This document shows, in pieces, positions 47,163-58,740 of a DNA stretch of 64,000 nucleotides (positions are counted from its first letter, which is position 1; each line of letters starts with the position of its first letter). Both the position numbers and the translations under genes were made by a program. A model generated the notes under the pieces. That model was given only the letters and a program-made list of their open reading frames with translations, did no database searches and was not told the DNA's origin. Source of the stretch: Aeromicrobium sp. Leaf350 (GTDB lineage: Bacteria; Actinomycetota; Actinomycetes; Propionibacteriales; Nocardioidaceae); assembly GCF_916858655.1 (NCBI RefSeq), contig NZ_CAKASL010000002.1, positions 892,205 through 956,204 on the forward strand, read 5' to 3'.

Positions 47163-48350
47163 TCAGGCGCCGGCGGCCTTGCGGAGCGCGTCCGCGCGGT
47201 CCGTGTTCTCCCACGGCAGGCCCGGACGGCCGAAGTGGCCGTACGCGGCGGTCTGCGCGTAGATCGGACGCAGGAGGTCGAGGTCGCGCACGATCGCGCC
47301 GGGACGCAGGTCGAAGACCTCGAGCACGGCGGCGCGGATCGTCTCCACCGGGACCGTCTCGGTGCCGTAGGTGTCGACGTAGAAGCCGACCGGCTTGGAC
47401 ACGCCGATCGCGTAGGCGACCTGCACCTCGACCTTGGTGGCCAGGCCGGACGCGACGACGTTCTTGGCGACCCAGCGCATGGCGTAGGCGGCCGAGCGGT
47501 CGACCTTCGACGGATCCTTGCCCGAGAACGCGCCGCCGCCGTGGCGGGCGTAGCCGCCGTAGGTGTCGACGATGATCTTGCGGCCGGTCAGGCCCACGTC
47601 GCCCATCGGGCCACCGATGACGAAGCGCCCGGTGGGGTTGATGTGCAGCTTGTAGTCGCTGGAGTCGATGTCGTACTGCGCCAGGACCGTGTCGATGACG
47701 TGCTTCTTGATGTCGTTCGGGAGCTGGTTCTCCAGGTCGACGCCGTCCTCGTGCTGGGTCGAGACCACGACGGCCTCGACGCGGACCGGCTTGTCGTCGT
47801 CGTCGTACTCGATGGTGACCTGGGTCTTGCCGTCAGGACGCAGGTACGGCAGCGTGCCGTCCTTGCGGACCGCCGTGAGCTGCTCGGCCAGACGGTGCGC
47901 GATCGTGATCGGCAGCGGCATCAGCTCGGGGGTCTCGTCGACCGCGAAGCCGAACATCAGGCCCTGGTCGCCGGCGCCCTGCAGGTCGAGCGGGTCGGTG
48001 GCACCGCCGACGCGGCCCTCCTCGGCGGTGTCGACGCCCTGCGCGATGTCGGGCGACTGCGCGTCGAGCGTGATCTGCACACCGCAGGTCTCGCCGTCGA
48101 AGCCCTTGACGGAGGAGTCGTAGCCGATCTCGAGGACGCGGTCACGCGCGATGCGCGCGATGTCGGCGTAGGCCTCGGTCGTGACCTCGCCACCCACCAC
48201 GATCAGGCCCGTGGTGATGAAGGTCTCGGCAGCGACGCGGCTCTTCGGGTCCTGCGCCAGCAGGGCGTCGAGGACGCTGTCGCTGATCTGGTCGGCGATC
48301 TTGTCCGGGTGACCCTCGGTCACGGACTCGGACGTGAAAAGTCGGCTCAC
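47163..48350 (-). CDS. metK: S-adenosylmethionine synthase
   Basis: 395 residues from GTG 48350 (CAGGAG upstream). Makes SAM from methionine and [30 protein letters not shown] and [19 protein letters not shown] are the signatures. No SAM riboswitch structure was seen in the 184-bp region upstream, which holds an inverted repeat CGTCTCATGTGA / TCACGTGAGACG (48449-48460/48497-48508, one mismatch). Confidence 0.97.
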   Translation of the reverse strand: MSRLFTSESVTEGHPDKIADQISDSVLDALLAQDPKSRVAAETFITTGLIVVGGEVTTEAYADIARIARDRVLEIGYDSSVKGFDGETCGVQITLDAQSPDIAQGVDTAEEGRVGGATDPLDLQGAGDQGLMFGFAVDETPELMPLPITIAHRLAEQLTAVRKDGTLPYLRPDGKTQVTIEYDDDDKPVRVEAVVVSTQHEDGVDLENQLPNDIKKHVIDTVLAQYDIDSSDYKLHINPTGRFVIGGPMGDVGLTGRKIIVDTYGGYARHGGGAFSGKDPSKVDRSAAYAMRWVAKNVVASGLATKVEVQVAYAIGVSKPVGFYVDTYGTETVPVETIRAAVLEVFDLRPGAIVRDLDLLRPIYAQTAAYGHFGRPGLPWENTDRADALRKAAGA

Positions 48351-48504
48351 AATGCTCCTGATCTGGTTGAGGCACGGCATGTGTGGGGGCGCACCCCGTG
48401 GCACGAGGCGCTCGCGTACGACGCCGAGGCCTCGCACAGTCTAGACAACGTCTCATGTGACGGTGCGTTATCCCATCACCTGGGACGAGGTGTCCCTCAC
48501 GTGA

Positions 48505-48536
48505 GACGCCCGTGCGGCCGTCCCAGGCGGGGCGTC
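48505..48536 (-). terminator. Possible coaBC terminator
   Basis: GACGCCC (48505-48511) and GGGCGTC (48530-48536) form a stem beginning within the coaBC stop codon; weak. Confidence 0.35.
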
Positions 48537-49743
48537 ACGAGGACAGCTGCTGCGCGACCTCGTGCCAGATCTCGTGGGCAAGTGCCGACTTGTGCCCGAA
48601 CGGCACGGGGCGCGAGCTGCCGTCGGCCGACAGGATGACCGCCTCGCTGTCGGCTTGCCCGAACACCTTGCCCCCACTGACGTCGTTGACGACGAGCAGG
48701 TCGCAGCCCTTGCGGGCCAGCTTGGCGCGGGCGTGGTCGATGACGCTGCCGTTGGCGTCGCCGGTCTCGGCGGCGAAGCCGACCACGACGGGACTGCTCG
48801 CCGCGGCACGCTGCTGGACCACCTCGACCAGGACGTCGGGGTTCTCGACCAGCTCGATCGTGGGCGCCTGGCCGTCGGGGCGCTTCTTGATCTTGGCGTC
48901 GGCGAACGACGTGGGCCGGAAGTCGGCGGGCGCCGCCGCCATGACGACCGCGTCGGCCGACGCGGCGTGCTTCAGCGTGGCCTGGCGGAGGTCCTCGGTC
49001 GAGACGACCTCGACGAGCTCGACACCGGCCGGCGGCGGCACGGACAGGTTCGCGGCCACGAGCGTGACCGACGCCCCTCGGGCGACCGCGGCCTCGGCGA
49101 GCGCGACGCCCTGGAGGCCGGACGAACGGTTGCCCAGGAAGCGGACGGGGTCGAGGTACTCGCGCGTGCCTCCGGCCGTGACGACCACGTGGCGCCCCGT
49201 GAGGTCACGTGGATGCCCGGCCAGCAGCGCGACAGCGGCGGCGTAGATCTGCTCAGGCTCGGGGAGACGCCCGGCGCCCGTGTCGGCGCCCGTCAGACGC
49301 CCGACGGCCGGGTCCAGGACGACCACGCCGCGGCTGCGCAAGGTGGCGACGTTCGCCTGCGTCGCGGCGTGCTCCCACATCTCGGTGTGCATCGCCGGCG
49401 CGACCAGCACGGGACACCGTGCGGTCAGGAGGGTGTTGGTGAGGAGGTCGTCGGCCATGCCGGCCGCGGCCTTCGCCACGGTGTTGGCCGTGGCGGGCGC
49501 GACGACGACCAGGTCGGCGTGCTGGCCGAGGCGCACGTGCGGCACCTCGTGGACGTTCTCGAACACGCCCGTCTGGACGGGGCGGCCCGAGAGGGCCTCC
49601 CACGTCGCCCGGCCCACGAACTCGAGGGCGGGCTCGGTCGGCACGACGGTGACGCCGTGACCGTGCTCGGTGAACAGCCGTACGAGGAGCGCCGCCTTGT
49701 ACGCGGCGACTCCCCCGCTCACGCCGAGGACGATCTCGCTCAT
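48535..49743 (-). CDS. coaBC: Bifunctional phosphopantothenoylcysteine decarboxylase/phosphopantothenate-cysteine ligase
   Basis: 402 residues. Two consecutive coenzyme A steps. N-terminal flavin decarboxylase (CoaC) with VVVAPATANTVAKAAAG and PAMHTEMW, where His replaces the usual Asn as in mycobacteria; C-terminal CoaB with VTAGGTREYLDPVRFLGNRS. Located between rpoZ and metK as usual. Confidence 0.96.
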   Translation of the reverse strand: MSEIVLGVSGGVAAYKAALLVRLFTEHGHGVTVVPTEPALEFVGRATWEALSGRPVQTGVFENVHEVPHVRLGQHADLVVVAPATANTVAKAAAGMADDLLTNTLLTARCPVLVAPAMHTEMWEHAATQANVATLRSRGVVVLDPAVGRLTGADTGAGRLPEPEQIYAAAVALLAGHPRDLTGRHVVVTAGGTREYLDPVRFLGNRSSGLQGVALAEAAVARGASVTLVAANLSVPPPAGVELVEVVSTEDLRQATLKHAASADAVVMAAAPADFRPTSFADAKIKKRPDGQAPTIELVENPDVLVEVVQQRAAASSPVVVGFAAETGDANGSVIDHARAKLARKGCDLLVVNDVSGGKVFGQADSEAVILSADGSSRPVPFGHKSALAHEIWHEVAQQLSS

Positions 49744-49767
49744 CGCGTCACCTTCGTGCGGAGTGGA

Positions 49768-50064
49768 TCAGGCCTTGGGCTTGGCGGCCGCGTCGACGGC
49801 CTCGGGGTCGATGTCCTCGACCGTCAGCAGGTCCGCGTTGATCTCGCGCATCGCGATCGACAGCGGCTTCTCCTGCACGTGCGTGTCGACCAGCGGGCCG
49901 ACGTACTCCAGCAGGCCCTCGCCGAGCTGCGCGTAGTACGCGTTGATCTGACGGGCGCGCTTGGCGCTGTAGAGCACCAGCTTGTACTTCGAGTCGGTCT
50001 TCTCGAGCAGGTCGTCGATGGGCGGGTTGGTGATGCCGTGGGCGACGGAACGCGTGGTGGACAC
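49768..50064 (-). CDS. rpoZ: DNA-directed RNA polymerase omega subunit
   Basis: 98 residues, GTG start. [34 protein letters not shown] and the [10 protein letters not shown] end are characteristic. Stabilises the beta' subunit. Between gmk and coaBC in the standard order. Confidence 0.95.
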   Translation of the reverse strand: MSTTRSVAHGITNPPIDDLLEKTDSKYKLVLYSAKRARQINAYYAQLGEGLLEYVGPLVDTHVQEKPLSIAMREINADLLTVEDIDPEAVDAAAKPKA

Positions 50065-50093
50065 AAGGACCTCACAGTGGTCGGAGTCGGGGT

Positions 50094-50133
50094 GCAGGTG
50101 CTGGGTGCACCTGCCGGGCGCAGGTCGACCTGC
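50094..50133 (-). other. Two hairpins between gmk and rpoZ
   Basis: GCAGGTGC-TGGGT-GCACCTGC (50094-50114) and GCAGGT-CG-ACCTGC (50120-50133) share the GCAGGT core; possible attenuator or processing signal. Confidence 0.4.
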
Positions 50134-50142
50134 AGAACGGGG

Positions 50143-50730
50143 TCAGCCCGCGTCAGGGGCCGATCGGAGCAACTCTACCAACTCTTCGCACGCCGACTCG
50201 ACATCGGTGTTCACGATCGTCACGTCGAACTCCCCCTCGGCGGCCAGCTCCTCGCGCGCGGTCTCGAGCCGACGGGCGCGCTCCTCGGGCGACTCGGTGC
50301 CGCGGCCGACGAGCCGGCGCTCCAGCTCCTCGAACGACGGAGGGGCCAGGAAGACCAGCAGGGCGTCGGGCATGGCCGCGCGCACCTGGCGCGCACCCTG
50401 GAGGTCGATCTCGAGGAGGGCGGGGGAACCGGTGCGCAGCTGGGCCTCGACGGCGGCCCGCGGAGTGCCGTACCGGGCTGCCTTGTGCACCACGGCCCAC
50501 TCCAGCAGGCCGCCGGTCTCGACGAGCCGGTCGAACTCGGCGTCGTCGAGGAAGTGGTAGTGCTCCCCGTCGACCTCACCGGGCCGTGGGGCACGGGTCG
50601 TGGCCGAGACCGAGACCCAGATGTCGGGGTGGTCGCGACGCACACAGGTCGTGACGGTGCCCTTGCCGACCGCGGTGGGTCCGGCGAGCACGACGAGACG
50701 GGAGGAAGCGGCAGGTGCGGCTTCAGTCAC
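50143..50730 (-). CDS. gmk: Guanylate kinase
   Basis: 195 residues from GTG 50730, overlapping mihF by 8 bp; the frame is open further upstream but that part lies over mihF. Phosphorylates GMP. P-loop [29 protein letters not shown] substrate loop, and [16 protein letters not shown]. Confidence 0.95.
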   Translation of the reverse strand: MTEAAPAASSRLVVLAGPTAVGKGTVTTCVRRDHPDIWVSVSATTRAPRPGEVDGEHYHFLDDAEFDRLVETGGLLEWAVVHKAARYGTPRAAVEAQLRTGSPALLEIDLQGARQVRAAMPDALLVFLAPPSFEELERRLVGRGTESPEERARRLETAREELAAEGEFDVTIVNTDVESACEELVELLRSAPDAG

Positions 50731-51043
50731 GGTGCCCGAACTCGCGCAGCAGCGCCTGGATCTGGTTCGCACCCAGACCACGGAGGCGGCGGCTGTCGGC
50801 GATGCCGATGCGCCGCATGATCTCCTGCGCCTTGACCTTGCCGACACCCGGCATCGACTGCAGCAGGTCGACGACCCGCAGCTTCGCCACGACCTCGTTG
50901 GCCCGCGCCTCCGCGATGACGTCGGCGATCGAGGCACCCGACGTCTTGAGTCGGTGCTTGATCTCGGCCCGGAGCTGGCGCGCGGCGGCGGCCTTCTCCA
51001 GCGCAGCCTGTCGCTGCTCGGCGGTCAACTTCGGAAGAGCCAC
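50723..51043 (-). CDS. mihF: Actinobacterial integration host factor mIHF
   Basis: 106 residues. Nucleoid-associated protein with an H2TH-like DNA-binding region ([19 protein letters not shown]) and ALLREFG end. Always encoded next to gmk in actinobacteria. GTG start with AGGTG 5 nt upstream. Confidence 0.95.
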   Translation of the reverse strand: MALPKLTAEQRQAALEKAAAARQLRAEIKHRLKTSGASIADVIAEARANEVVAKLRVVDLLQSMPGVGKVKAQEIMRRIGIADSRRLRGLGANQIQALLREFGHRD

Positions 51044-51093
51044 GCTGTCACCTCGTCTAGGTCCGTCGGTGGCGACGATCCTACTGTCACCGA

Positions 51094-51114
51094 CCGGTGC
51101 GCTCTACGCACCGG
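51094..51114 (-). terminator. Hairpin ending the pyr operon
   Basis: CCGGTGCG (51094-51101) and CGCACCGG (51107-51114) form an 8-bp stem whose loop contains the TAG stop of the lipoprotein gene. Confidence 0.5.
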
Positions 51115-51547
51115 GAGTCTTCAACGTGATGTCGCAGTCGTCGGTCACGTCGTCCGCGATCGCGCGCCGCTGGGTGGCCGTGTCGTTGAACGCCTGGTAG
51201 GCGTTGCGCAGCTCCGTGGTGTCGCCCTCGGACAGGTCGACGACGTCGCCGTGGGTGAGCTCCTCGACGGGCACGCCGGCCACCGACTCGGCGGCCAGCA
51301 GGGCCTCGACGGACTCCGCGACCGCGGCGTAGTCGTCCTGCACGTGGGTGGGAGCCTGCTTCTCGATCGCGCGCAGGGCCTCCCCCAGCGCCGTGAGCGA
51401 CGCCGTCGTCATCGCGACGTCGTCGAGGGCGCCCCGCTGCTCCTCCACGGTCGTGCAGTAGGCGCTGGTGCCGCAGGACGTCAGCAGGGTCGCCGTGGCC
51501 ACGACGGCCACGCAGGAGGACAGACGGGAGGCGACGCGCACGCTCAC
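51104..51547 (-). CDS. Putative lipoprotein at the end of the pyr operon
   Basis: 147 residues from GTG 51547, which overlaps the pyrF stop by 4 bp (GTGA). N-terminal signal with lipobox LLTSC (Cys about 21-22) predicts lipidation and surface anchoring. The mature part is helical and acidic with two further cysteines (AYCTT and DDCDI). No family recognised. Translational coupling to pyrF is unexpected for a lipoprotein. Confidence 0.75.
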   Translation of the reverse strand: MSVRVASRLSSCVAVVATATLLTSCGTSAYCTTVEEQRGALDDVAMTTASLTALGEALRAIEKQAPTHVQDDYAAVAESVEALLAAESVAGVPVEELTHGDVVDLSEGDTTELRNAYQAFNDTATQRRAIADDVTDDCDITLKTPGA

Positions 51548-52362
51548 GAGGATACGAGCTGAGCGTTGACCTTCCGGGCCGACGCGCGGAGGGCCTCGGG
51601 ATCGGGCCCGGCCCGCAGCACGCCGCGCGAGGAGGACGGCAGCACCTGGTCCCACACGGCTCCGAAGAGTCGGTGCAGGTCCTCGACCGTGCCCCCCTGC
51701 GCGCCGAAGCCGGGCACCAGCAGAGGTCCGTCGATGGCCAGGTCCTCGGTCGTCTCGCCGATCGTCGCGCCGACGACCGCGCCGAAGGACCCCAGGGGTG
51801 CGGTGTCGGCGTTGAGGGCCGCCAGCTGCGCCAGCACCGAGCCGGCGACCGTGCGGCCGTCGGCCGCAGCCGCGTGCTGGAACTCCGGTCCCTCCGGGTT
51901 GGAGGTCAGGGCCAGCACGAACACGCCGGCGTCGTTGCGCTCGGCCTCGGCGAAGAACGGCTCGAGCGAGCCGAACCCGAGGAACGGGCTCACCGTGACC
52001 GCGTCGGCGGCCATCGGCGCGTCGTCGTCGAGGTAGGCCGCGGCGTACGCGGCCGCGGTGCTGCCGATGTCGCCACGCTTGACGTCCAGCACCGTGAGGG
52101 TGCCGGTGTGCCGGAACGCCTGCAGCAGCCACTCCAGCACCGCCACGCCCCGCGAGCCGAAGCGCTCGAAGAACGCCGACTGCGGCTTGACGAGGCCGAC
52201 CTGTCCGGCGAACGCCTCCACGCACACCTCCGCGAAGCGCTCCAGCCCCTCGACCGAGTCACCGACGCCCCACTCCTCGAGCAGCGAGGCGTGGGGGTCG
52301 ATGCCGACACACAGTGGCCCGTAGGCCTGCCGCGCCGCCTGCAGCCGTCGACCAAAGCTCAT
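51544..52362 (-). CDS. pyrF: Orotidine 5'-phosphate decarboxylase (class 2)
   Basis: 272 residues from ATG 52362, in ATGA overlap with carB. Last step of UMP synthesis. The catalytic [16 protein letters not shown] motif and the N-terminal [15 protein letters not shown] are typical of the mycobacterial-type enzyme. Confidence 0.96.
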   Translation of the reverse strand: MSFGRRLQAARQAYGPLCVGIDPHASLLEEWGVGDSVEGLERFAEVCVEAFAGQVGLVKPQSAFFERFGSRGVAVLEWLLQAFRHTGTLTVLDVKRGDIGSTAAAYAAAYLDDDAPMAADAVTVSPFLGFGSLEPFFAEAERNDAGVFVLALTSNPEGPEFQHAAAADGRTVAGSVLAQLAALNADTAPLGSFGAVVGATIGETTEDLAIDGPLLVPGFGAQGGTVEDLHRLFGAVWDQVLPSSSRGVLRAGPDPEALRASARKVNAQLVSS

Positions 52363-55300
52363 GCGTGGGCTCCGGCGTCGATCGCCTGCCTCGACTCCCC
52401 CACGGCCGCCCAGTCCTGCAGCGAGCGGACCTCGAGACCGCCGTCGATCAGCGCCTCGATGCCCTGCACCGCGGCAGCCAGACCCTGCACCGTCGTGATG
52501 CACGGGATGCCCTCGGCGATCGCCGCCGTGCGGATCTCGTTGCCGTCGATGCGGGCGTTGGCGCCCGACGAGACGCCGTGCGGCGTGTTGATGATCAGCT
52601 GCACGTCCTGGGCGTGGATCTTCTCGACGATCGTCGAGCGGGTCTCGCCCGCGAGCGGCTCCTCGGCGAGCTTACGCACCTCCGAGGTCTGCACGCCGTG
52701 ACGACGCAGCACCTGGGCGGTGCCCTTCGTCGCGAGGATCTCGAAGCCCAGGTCGGCGAGACGCTTGACCGGGAAGATCACGTTGCGCTTGTCGCGGTTC
52801 GCGACCGACACGAACACCTTGCCGGACGTCGGCAGACCGTTCTGCGCTCCCGCCTGGCTCTTGGCGAACGCGGGACCGAAGCCGGCGTCGAAGCCCATGA
52901 CCTCACCCGTGGACCGCATCTCCGGACCGAGCACCGTGTCGACGTAGGTGCCGTCGTAGGTGCGGAACCGGTTGAACGGCATCACCGCCTCCTTGACCGC
53001 GATCGGCGAGTCCTCGTGGATGATGCCGCCGTCGCCCGTGGCCGGCAGGACGCCGGCGGCCCGCAGCTCGGCGATCGACTCGCCGAGCATGAGGCGCGAC
53101 GCCGCCTTGGCGAGCGGCGTGTTGGTGGCCTTCGAGACGAACGGCACGGTCCGCGACGCCCGCGGGTTGGCCTCCAGCACGAACAGCGTGTCGGACGCGA
53201 GGGCGAACTGGATGTTGATCAGGCCGCGCACGCCGACGCCGGCCGCGATGGCCTCCGTCGAGCTGCGGATGCGGTCGATCTCCAGGGCGCCCAGCGTGAT
53301 GGGCGGCAGCGTGCACGCCGAGTCGCCCGAGTGGACCCCGGCCTCCTCGATGTGCTCCATGACCCCGCCGAGGAACAGCTCGGTGCCGTCGTACAGCGCG
53401 TCGACGTCGATCTCGATCGCGTCGTCGAGGAACCGGTCGACCAGCACCGGGTGCTCCGGCGAGATCTCGGTCGCGCGCTGGATGTAGTCGGCGAGCGTCG
53501 CCTCGTCGTACACGATCTCCATGCCGCGTCCGCCGAGCACGTACGACGGACGGACCAGCACGGGATAGCCGATCTCGTCGGCGATCTCCTTGGCGCCCTC
53601 GAAGGTCGTGGCGAGGCCGTGCTTCGGCGCGGGCAGACCGGCCTCGGCCAGCACCCGGCCGAACAGGCCCCGGTCCTCGGCCAGGTCGATCGCCGACGGG
53701 CTGGTGCCCACGATCGGGACGCCGGCCTCCTCCAGGCCCTTCGCAAGGCCCAGCGGCGTCTGGCCGCCGAGCTGCACGATGACGCCCGCGACCGGGCCGG
53801 CGACGCGCTCCGCGTGGTAGACCTCCAGCACGTCCTCGAGCGTCAGCGGCTCGAAGTACAGGCGGTCGGAGGTGTCGTAGTCGGTCGAGACCGTCTCGGG
53901 GTTGCAGTTGACCATGACGGTCTCGTAGCCGGCCTCGGACAGCGAGAGGGCCGCGTGCACGCACGAGTAGTCGAACTCGATGCCCTGACCGATGCGGTTC
54001 GGACCGCTGCCGAGGATGATCACGGCCGGCTTCTCGCGCGGTGCGACCTCGGTCTCCTCGTCGTACGACGAGTAGTGGTACGGCGTCTTGGCCGCGAACT
54101 CGGCGGCGCACGTGTCGACGGTCTTGTAGATCGGCCGCACGCCCAGCGCGTGGCGCACACCGCGCATGACGTCCTCGCGGACGCCGCGGATCTCGGCCAG
54201 CTGGGCGTCGGAGAACCCGTGCCGCTTGGCGCGACGCAGGATCTCGGGACGCAGCTCGACGGCGTCGCGGACCTCGGTCGCGACCTCGTCGATCAGCACG
54301 AGCTGGTCGACGAACCACGGGTCGATGCCGGTGGCCTCCTGGACCTCCTGCGCCGTCGCGCCCGCGTGCAGCGCGTGCATGACCTTCTGCAGGCGACCGT
54401 CGTGCGGACGGGCGATCTCGGCCAGCAGCGCCGCCCGGTCGCCCGGCTGCGAGGGCCAGGTGAACTGGGCGCCGGCGCGCTCGAGCGAGCGGAGCGCCTT
54501 ACCGAGGGCCTCGCTGAAGCTGCGACCGATCGACATCGCCTCGCCGACCGACTTCATGTGGGTCGTCAGGGTGTCGTCGGCGGCCGGGAACTTCTCGAAC
54601 GCGAACCGCGGGACCTTCACCACGACGTAGTCGAGCGTCGGCTCGAAGCTTGCCGGGGTGCCGTAGCCGCCCGGCGTCGACGTGATGTCGTTCGGGATCT
54701 CGTCGAGCGTGTAGCCGATCGCGACCTTGGCCGCGATCTTGGCGATCGGGAAGCCGGTCGCCTTCGACGCCAGCGCGCTCGAGCGTGAGACGCGCGGGTT
54801 CATCTCGATCACGACGATGCGGCCGTCGGCCGGGTTGATCGCGAACTGGATGTTGCAGCCGCCGGTGTCGACGCCGACCTCGCGGATCACGCCGATCGAG
54901 ATGTTGCGCAGACGCTGGTACTCGACGTCGGTCAGGGTCATGGCCGGCGCGACCGTGATGGAGTCGCCGGTGTGGACGCCGACCGGGTCGAAGTTCTCGA
55001 TCGAGCAGACGATCACGACGTTGTCGGCGCGGTCGCGCATGACCTCGAGCTCGTACTCCTTCCAGCCGAGGATCGACTCCTCCAGGAGCACCTCGGTGGT
55101 GGGGCTGAGTGCGAGACCCGAGCCGGCGATGCGGTGCAGGTCGGCCTCGTCGTACGCCAGGCCCGACCCGCTGCCGCCCATCGTGAACGACGGGCGCACG
55201 ACGACCGGGTAGCCGAGCTGCTCGACCGCGGCCAGGCACTCGTCCATCGTGTGGCAGATCGCCGACTGGGCGACCTCCGCGCCCCAGTGGGCGGGCAGGT

Positions 55301-55712
55301 CCTCGACGATCTTCTTGAAGATCTCGCGGTTCTCGCCCTTGTTGATCGCCTCGATCGAGGCACCGATCAGCTCGACGCCGTACTTCTCGAGCACGCCGCG
55401 CTCGTCGAGCTGCATCGCGCAGTTGAGGGCGGTCTGACCACCGAGGGTGGCCAGGACCGCGTCGGGGCGCTCCTTGGCGATGACCTTCTCGACGAACTCC
55501 GGCGTGATCGGCTCGACGTACGTCGCGTCGGCGAACTCCGGGTCGGTCATGATCGTGGCGGGGTTGGAGTTGACGAGGATGACCCGCAGGCCCTCCTCGC
55601 GCAGCACGCGGCACGCCTGGGTGCCGGAGTAGTCGAACTCGCACGCCTGTCCGATGACGATCGGGCCGGAGCCGATCACCAGGACCGACGAGATGTCGTC
55701 ACGCTTCGGCAT
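52359..55712 (-). CDS. carB: Carbamoyl-phosphate synthase large subunit
   Basis: 1117 residues. Two ATP-grasp halves (start of the second about residue 560), an oligomerisation domain between, and the C-terminal MGS allosteric domain. [17 protein letters not shown] and [17 protein letters not shown] mark the two halves. Start overlaps the carA stop by 1 nt (TGATG). Confidence 0.97.
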   Translation of the reverse strand: MPKRDDISSVLVIGSGPIVIGQACEFDYSGTQACRVLREEGLRVILVNSNPATIMTDPEFADATYVEPITPEFVEKVIAKERPDAVLATLGGQTALNCAMQLDERGVLEKYGVELIGASIEAINKGENREIFKKIVEDLPAHWGAEVAQSAICHTMDECLAAVEQLGYPVVVRPSFTMGGSGSGLAYDEADLHRIAGSGLALSPTTEVLLEESILGWKEYELEVMRDRADNVVIVCSIENFDPVGVHTGDSITVAPAMTLTDVEYQRLRNISIGVIREVGVDTGGCNIQFAINPADGRIVVIEMNPRVSRSSALASKATGFPIAKIAAKVAIGYTLDEIPNDITSTPGGYGTPASFEPTLDYVVVKVPRFAFEKFPAADDTLTTHMKSVGEAMSIGRSFSEALGKALRSLERAGAQFTWPSQPGDRAALLAEIARPHDGRLQKVMHALHAGATAQEVQEATGIDPWFVDQLVLIDEVATEVRDAVELRPEILRRAKRHGFSDAQLAEIRGVREDVMRGVRHALGVRPIYKTVDTCAAEFAAKTPYHYSSYDEETEVAPREKPAVIILGSGPNRIGQGIEFDYSCVHAALSLSEAGYETVMVNCNPETVSTDYDTSDRLYFEPLTLEDVLEVYHAERVAGPVAGVIVQLGGQTPLGLAKGLEEAGVPIVGTSPSAIDLAEDRGLFGRVLAEAGLPAPKHGLATTFEGAKEIADEIGYPVLVRPSYVLGGRGMEIVYDEATLADYIQRATEISPEHPVLVDRFLDDAIEIDVDALYDGTELFLGGVMEHIEEAGVHSGDSACTLPPITLGALEIDRIRSSTEAIAAGVGVRGLINIQFALASDTLFVLEANPRASRTVPFVSKATNTPLAKAASRLMLGESIAELRAAGVLPATGDGGIIHEDSPIAVKEAVMPFNRFRTYDGTYVDTVLGPEMRSTGEVMGFDAGFGPAFAKSQAGAQNGLPTSGKVFVSVANRDKRNVIFPVKRLADLGFEILATKGTAQVLRRHGVQTSEVRKLAEEPLAGETRSTIVEKIHAQDVQLIINTPHGVSSGANARIDGNEIRTAAIAEGIPCITTVQGLAAAVQGIEALIDGGLEVRSLQDWAAVGESRQAIDAGAHA

Positions 55713-57439
55713 CAGGCCTCCTCGTCGGTGTCGTTGCTGGGGGTCGTGGGTCGGTCGGTGCGGATCGGCGGACCGGTGGGCGGCCCGGCGGTCGGCCGGC
55801 CCCCCTCGTCAGGCTCCGGCACGTCGAACGGTGGCGGCTCGCTCGCCCACGCGATCACGGTCTCGCCCTCGGGCGCCGGAGGCGTCTCCGAGAGGTCGAG
55901 GTCGTCCGAGGACGGGTCGCCCTCGACCGGGGTCCACCCCAGCGACTCGGGGGCGACCTCCGCGACCGTCTCGGCGTCCGGCTCGGGCTCCGCCGGCGGG
56001 GTCCAGCCGAGGGTCTCGGGGGCGGGGGCCCACCCCAGCGACTGCGGCTCGGCCTCGTCGGCGGCCTCGGTCTCAGGCTCTGCGGCGGGCTGCTGCGACG
56101 ACGCCGTGCCGGCCAGGAGGGCGGCGAGGTCGATCGGAGCCGCGGGCTCCGCGTCGACGGACTCCGCGTCGTCGATCGACCCCGCGTCGACGGGCTCAGG
56201 GGCGTCGATCGGCTCGTGGTCGGTCTGGGAGTCGTCGGCCGAGTCCTCGGTCTGCAGCTCCTCGTCCGGGTCCGTCGACGGGGGCGTCTCCTCGACGACC
56301 TGGGCACCGGCACGCGGACGGCTCATGAGCTCGACGAATCGGTCGAACAGGTACGAGGCGTCGTGCGGGCCGGCGGCCGCCTCGGGGTGGTACTGCACGC
56401 TGAAGGCCGGGGCGTCGAGCAGCGCGATGCCCTCGACGACGTCGTCGTTGAGGCCCACGTGCGTGACCCGACCCGGGCCGTACGGCGTGGAGAACTCGCC
56501 CTCGAGCGGGGCCTCCACCGCGAAGCCGTGGTTGTGGCTCGTGACCTCGACCTTGCCGGTCGTGAGGTCCTTGACCGGCTGGTTGATGCCGCGGTGGCCG
56601 TACTTGAGCTTGTACGTGCCGAGACCGAGCGCGCGGCCGAAGAGCTGGTTGCCGAAGCAGATGCCGAAGTACGGCACTCCCGCGTCGAGCACGCCTCGCA
56701 GCACCTCGACCGGACCCTCGGCGGCCGAGGGGTCGCCCGGGCCGTTGGAGAAGAACACGCCGTCGGGGCCACCGGGCGTGACGCCCAGGACGTCGTCCAG
56801 CGTCGCGGCGGACGGCAGCACGTGGACCTCGATCCCCCGCTCAGCCATGAGCTTGGGGGTCATGCCCTTGATGCCGAGGTCGACGGCCGCGACGGTGAAG
56901 AGCTTCTCCCCCACCGCGGGCACGACGTAGGTCTCGGTCGTGGACACCTCGCCGGCCAGGTCGGCGCCCGCCATCGACGGCGCCTGGCGCACCCGCTCGA
57001 GCAGGAGGTCGGGGTGCGTCGTGATGGAGCTGATGCCCGCGCGCATCGCGCCACGTTCGCGCAGGTGGCGCGTCAGCGCGCGGGTGTCGATGCCCTGGAT
57101 GCCGACGACCTGCTGGTGCTCCAGGAACTCGTCGAGCGTGGCCTCGCTGCGCCAGCTGGACGGGACCCGTGCGGGGTCGCGCACGACGTAGCCGGCGACC
57201 CACACGCGGCTCGACTCGTTGTCGGTCGAGTTCACGCCGGTGTTGCCGATGTGCGGGGCCGTCTGCACGACGATCTGCCGCTGGTACGACGGATCGGTCA
57301 GCGTCTCCTGGTAGCCCGTCATGCCGGTGTTGAAGACGATCTCGCCGATCGTCTCGCCGACCGCACCGTAGGACTCGCCGCGGAAGGTGCGACCGTCCTC
57401 GAGGACGAGGATCGCCTCGGTCGGACTACCGGTGCTCAT
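55712..57439 (-). CDS. carA: Carbamoyl-phosphate synthase small subunit with long acidic C-terminal extension
   Basis: 575 residues from ATG 57439, against about 375-390 for normal CarA. Residues 1-372 are complete: N-terminal domain, then the class I glutaminase with catalytic Cys in [11 protein letters not shown] and His in [12 protein letters not shown]. Residues about 373-575 are an added acidic Glu/Asp/Pro-rich tail, ending DTDEEA, with three LGW-containing repeats ([27 protein letters not shown]) at 55925-56047. No domain recognised in the tail; it looks disordered. Reading frame is continuous to the carB start. Confidence 0.95.
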   Translation of the reverse strand: MSTGSPTEAILVLEDGRTFRGESYGAVGETIGEIVFNTGMTGYQETLTDPSYQRQIVVQTAPHIGNTGVNSTDNESSRVWVAGYVVRDPARVPSSWRSEATLDEFLEHQQVVGIQGIDTRALTRHLRERGAMRAGISSITTHPDLLLERVRQAPSMAGADLAGEVSTTETYVVPAVGEKLFTVAAVDLGIKGMTPKLMAERGIEVHVLPSAATLDDVLGVTPGGPDGVFFSNGPGDPSAAEGPVEVLRGVLDAGVPYFGICFGNQLFGRALGLGTYKLKYGHRGINQPVKDLTTGKVEVTSHNHGFAVEAPLEGEFSTPYGPGRVTHVGLNDDVVEGIALLDAPAFSVQYHPEAAAGPHDASYLFDRFVELMSRPRAGAQVVEETPPSTDPDEELQTEDSADDSQTDHEPIDAPEPVDAGSIDDAESVDAEPAAPIDLAALLAGTASSQQPAAEPETEAADEAEPQSLGWAPAPETLGWTPPAEPEPDAETVAEVAPESLGWTPVEGDPSSDDLDLSETPPAPEGETVIAWASEPPPFDVPEPDEGGRPTAGPPTGPPIRTDRPTTPSNDTDEEA

Positions 57440-58740
57440 GAGCGGACCTCCTGGAGTTGACCGTCGAGGACGGTGGGGACGCCACGCAGGAACGTGGCGA
57501 CGACGCGACCGGGGAGCTCCCGACCGGCATAGGGCGTGTTCCGCGACAGCGAGGCGGTGTCGGCCGGAGTGATCGTACGGGTGGCTTGGTCGTCGTAGAG
57601 CACGACGTGGGCCGCCTCGCCCACCGCGATCGGTCGGCCGTGGCCACCACCGACACGGCTGATGTGCGCCGGGGCGGCCGACATGCGCTCGGCGACCTGC
57701 GCCCACGTCAGCAGACCCGTGTCGACCATGGTGTGCTGCACGACGGAGAGGGCGGTCTCGAGGCCGATCATCCCGAAGGCGGCCGCCGACCACTCGCACT
57801 CCTTGTCCTCCATCGGGTGCGGTGCGTGGTCGGTCGCCACGATGTCGATCGTGCCGTCGGCCAGGCCCTCGCGGACCGCCTCGACGTCGTCGGCGGTGCG
57901 CAGGGGCGGGTTGACCTTGTAGATCGGGTCGTAGCCCCGCACGAGGTCGTCGGTCAGCAGCAGGTGGTGCGGCGTGACCTCGGCCGTGACGTCCCACCCC
58001 TTGCTCTTGGCCCAGCGCACGATCTCGACCGAGCCTCGGGTCGAGAGGTGGCAGACGTGCAGGCGGGAGCCGACGTGCGCCGCGAGCACGCAGTCGCGGG
58101 CGACGATGGCCTCCTCGGCGGCGGCCGGCCAACCGGTCAGGCCGAGCTCGCCGGACACGAGCCCCTCGTTCATCTGAGCGCCCTCGGTGAGCCGCGGCTC
58201 CTGCGCGTGCTGGGCCACGACGCCGTCGAACGCCTTGACGTACTCCAGGGCCCGGCGCATCAGCACCGCGTCGGACACGCACTTGCCGTCGTCGGAGAAC
58301 ACGCGGACGTCGGCCGCGGAGTCGGCCATCGCGCCGAGCTCGGCGAGCTGCGTGCCCCCGAGACCCACCGTGACCGCGCCGATCGGCTGGACGTCACAGA
58401 ACCCGGCCTCGCGGCCGAGGCGCCAGACCTGCTCGACGACGCCCGCCGTGTCGGCGACCGGATCGGTGTTGGCCATCGCGTGCACGCACGTGAAGCCGCC
58501 GCGCGCGGCCGCCTGGGTGCCGGTCAGCACCGTCTCGGCGTCCTCACGACCCGGCTCGCGCAGGTGCGTGTGGAGGTCGACCAGGCCGGGCAGCGCGACG
58601 AGGCCCGTCGCGTCCACCTCGATCGCCCCGTTCAGGTCGAGGTCCGCGCCGATCGCGGTGATCACGCCGTCCGCGATCGCGATGTCGGTCGGCTCTCCGC
58701 CGAGGATCCGTGCGTTCCGGATCAGGTACTGCTCGCTCAT
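57436..58740 (-). CDS. pyrC: Dihydroorotase
   Basis: 434 residues. Type I dihydroorotase closing the dihydroorotate ring. Zinc ligands in [18 protein letters not shown] near the C-terminal third and NPPLRT. Overlaps pyrB and carA by 4 bp each. Confidence 0.96.
   Translation of the reverse strand: MSEQYLIRNARILGGEPTDIAIADGVITAIGADLDLNGAIEVDATGLVALPGLVDLHTHLREPGREDAETVLTGTQAAARGGFTCVHAMANTDPVADTAGVVEQVWRLGREAGFCDVQPIGAVTVGLGGTQLAELGAMADSAADVRVFSDDGKCVSDAVLMRRALEYVKAFDGVVAQHAQEPRLTEGAQMNEGLVSGELGLTGWPAAAEEAIVARDCVLAAHVGSRLHVCHLSTRGSVEIVRWAKSKGWDVTAEVTPHHLLLTDDLVRGYDPIYKVNPPLRTADDVEAVREGLADGTIDIVATDHAPHPMEDKECEWSAAAFGMIGLETALSVVQHTMVDTGLLTWAQVAERMSAAPAHISRVGGGHGRPIAVGEAAHVVLYDDQATRTITPADTASLSRNTPYAGRELPGRVVATFLRGVPTVLDGQLQEVRS

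Noticed and set aside
48351..48534. SAM riboswitch upstream of metK
   Set aside because: The region shows only a simple inverted repeat; no multi-helix SAM-I, SAM-II or SAM-IV-like arrangement could be built by eye.
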